Source: an uncultured Prevotella sp.
Lineage (GTDB): Bacteria; Bacteroidota; Bacteroidia; Bacteroidales; Bacteroidaceae
Assembly (NCBI GenBank): GCA_934230965.1
Contig: CAKQFW010000135.1
Coordinates: 1 to 5,507, forward strand
Length of the DNA stretch: 5,507 nucleotides
Reading direction: 5' to 3'
Position numbers and translations under genes: made by a program
In this document: in pieces, positions 5,279 to 5,507 of the stretch
Layout of the letters: each line of letters begins with the position of its first letter
Numbering within the stretch: position 1 is the stretch's first letter
The notes under the pieces: model-generated
Database searches by the model: none
What the model saw: only the letters and a program-made list of their open reading frames with translations
What the model was told of the DNA's origin: nothing

Positions 5279-5507
5279 TTATTCGTTCGACATATTTTTC
5301 AGTTGCACCCTTATTCGCGTCAGACGCACCGACACGTTCTTGGCGCTGATGCCCACAATCTCGCCTATCTCGTCATAGCTTATCTGCTCGAGCCACAACA
5401 AGATAATGGCTCTGTCTAGAGGTTGCAGACGCGCTATCCTGTCATGCAACATTCGCACCTGCGCCGTCGACTGCTCCTGTGAGTCAAAATAGTCGACATC
5501 CATAGAC
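5279..5507 (-). CDS. ECF-type RNA polymerase sigma-70 factor, C-terminal part (partial)
   Basis: Only the last 75 or so residues lie in the window, and the frame stays open to the edge (a Ser codon precedes the Met at 5503-5501). The true start is therefore outside, and the visible Met is internal. The visible part is a sigma-70 region 4. A helix, RMLHDRIARLQPLDRAIILL, leads into the DNA-binding helix-turn-helix LEQISYDEIGEIVGISAKNV, which is followed by the basic recognition and tail helix SVRLTRIRVQLKNM. It would direct RNA polymerase to the -35-type element of its target promoters. Regions 2 and the linker are not visible, and ECF classification rests on the region 4 style and short C-terminus. 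It heads an operon with the four-helix membrane protein 15 nt downstream. Its promoter is not in the window. Confidence 0.9.
   Translation of the reverse strand, partial: SMDVDYFDSQEQSTAQVRMLHDRIARLQPLDRAIILLWLEQISYDEIGEIVGISAKNVSVRLTRIRVQLKNMSNE

Overview
The window looks like a chromosomal fragment from a Bacteroidota, most likely a Bacteroidales close to Prevotella. The reasons are: promoter-like sites of the Bacteroidota type (a TTTG-like -33 box and a TAnnTTTG -7 box), A-rich rather than Shine-Dalgarno-type sequence ahead of the start codons, AT-rich intergenic DNA beside more balanced coding DNA, and protein families (a LemA / large membrane protein pair, an ECF-type sigma factor with a multi-pass membrane partner) that are familiar in that group. 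The genus is inference. All five convincing genes lie on the minus strand, so transcription runs from high to low coordinates.

Right end (5507 to 4652): the C-terminal part of an ECF-type sigma-70 factor (region 4 helix-turn-helix), cut by the window edge, followed 15 nt later by a four-helix membrane protein with an N-terminal coiled coil. The spacing implies one operon, and the second protein is a candidate membrane regulator of the sigma factor. A GC-rich hairpin with a U-tract ends this unit at about 4603-4642.

Middle (4651 to 1640): a 510-bp AT-rich intergenic region holds two identical 37-bp repeats, each with an internal dyad, a plus-strand promoter-like site lodged between them that has no obvious gene, a minus-strand promoter for the next operon, and a repeat-rich stretch of about 160 nt that would be its 5' leader. 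The operon encodes a LemA-family protein with two predicted membrane helices and, 27 nt downstream, a 576-residue membrane protein with DUF3137-like features. A hairpin overlaps the lemA stop codon. A strong hairpin and T9 terminator follows the operon.

Left end (1639 to 1): a dicarboxylate/amino acid:cation symporter (DAACS family) whose usual arginine and NMDGT-type motif are replaced. Its first 32 bp (start codon and N-terminal codons) are tandemly duplicated just upstream and out of frame. This creates an 11-codon leader ORF whose stop overlaps the symporter start (ATGA). Beyond the symporter stop lies a cluster of five GTGCATC/GATGCAC elements able to form mutually exclusive hairpins.

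I see no tRNA, rRNA, insertion sequence, phage or CRISPR array. The most interesting items are the duplicated start region of the symporter, the repeat-flanked orphan promoter pointing antisense into the membrane-protein gene, and the GTGCATC repeat cluster. No complete new defence or mobile system is visible.
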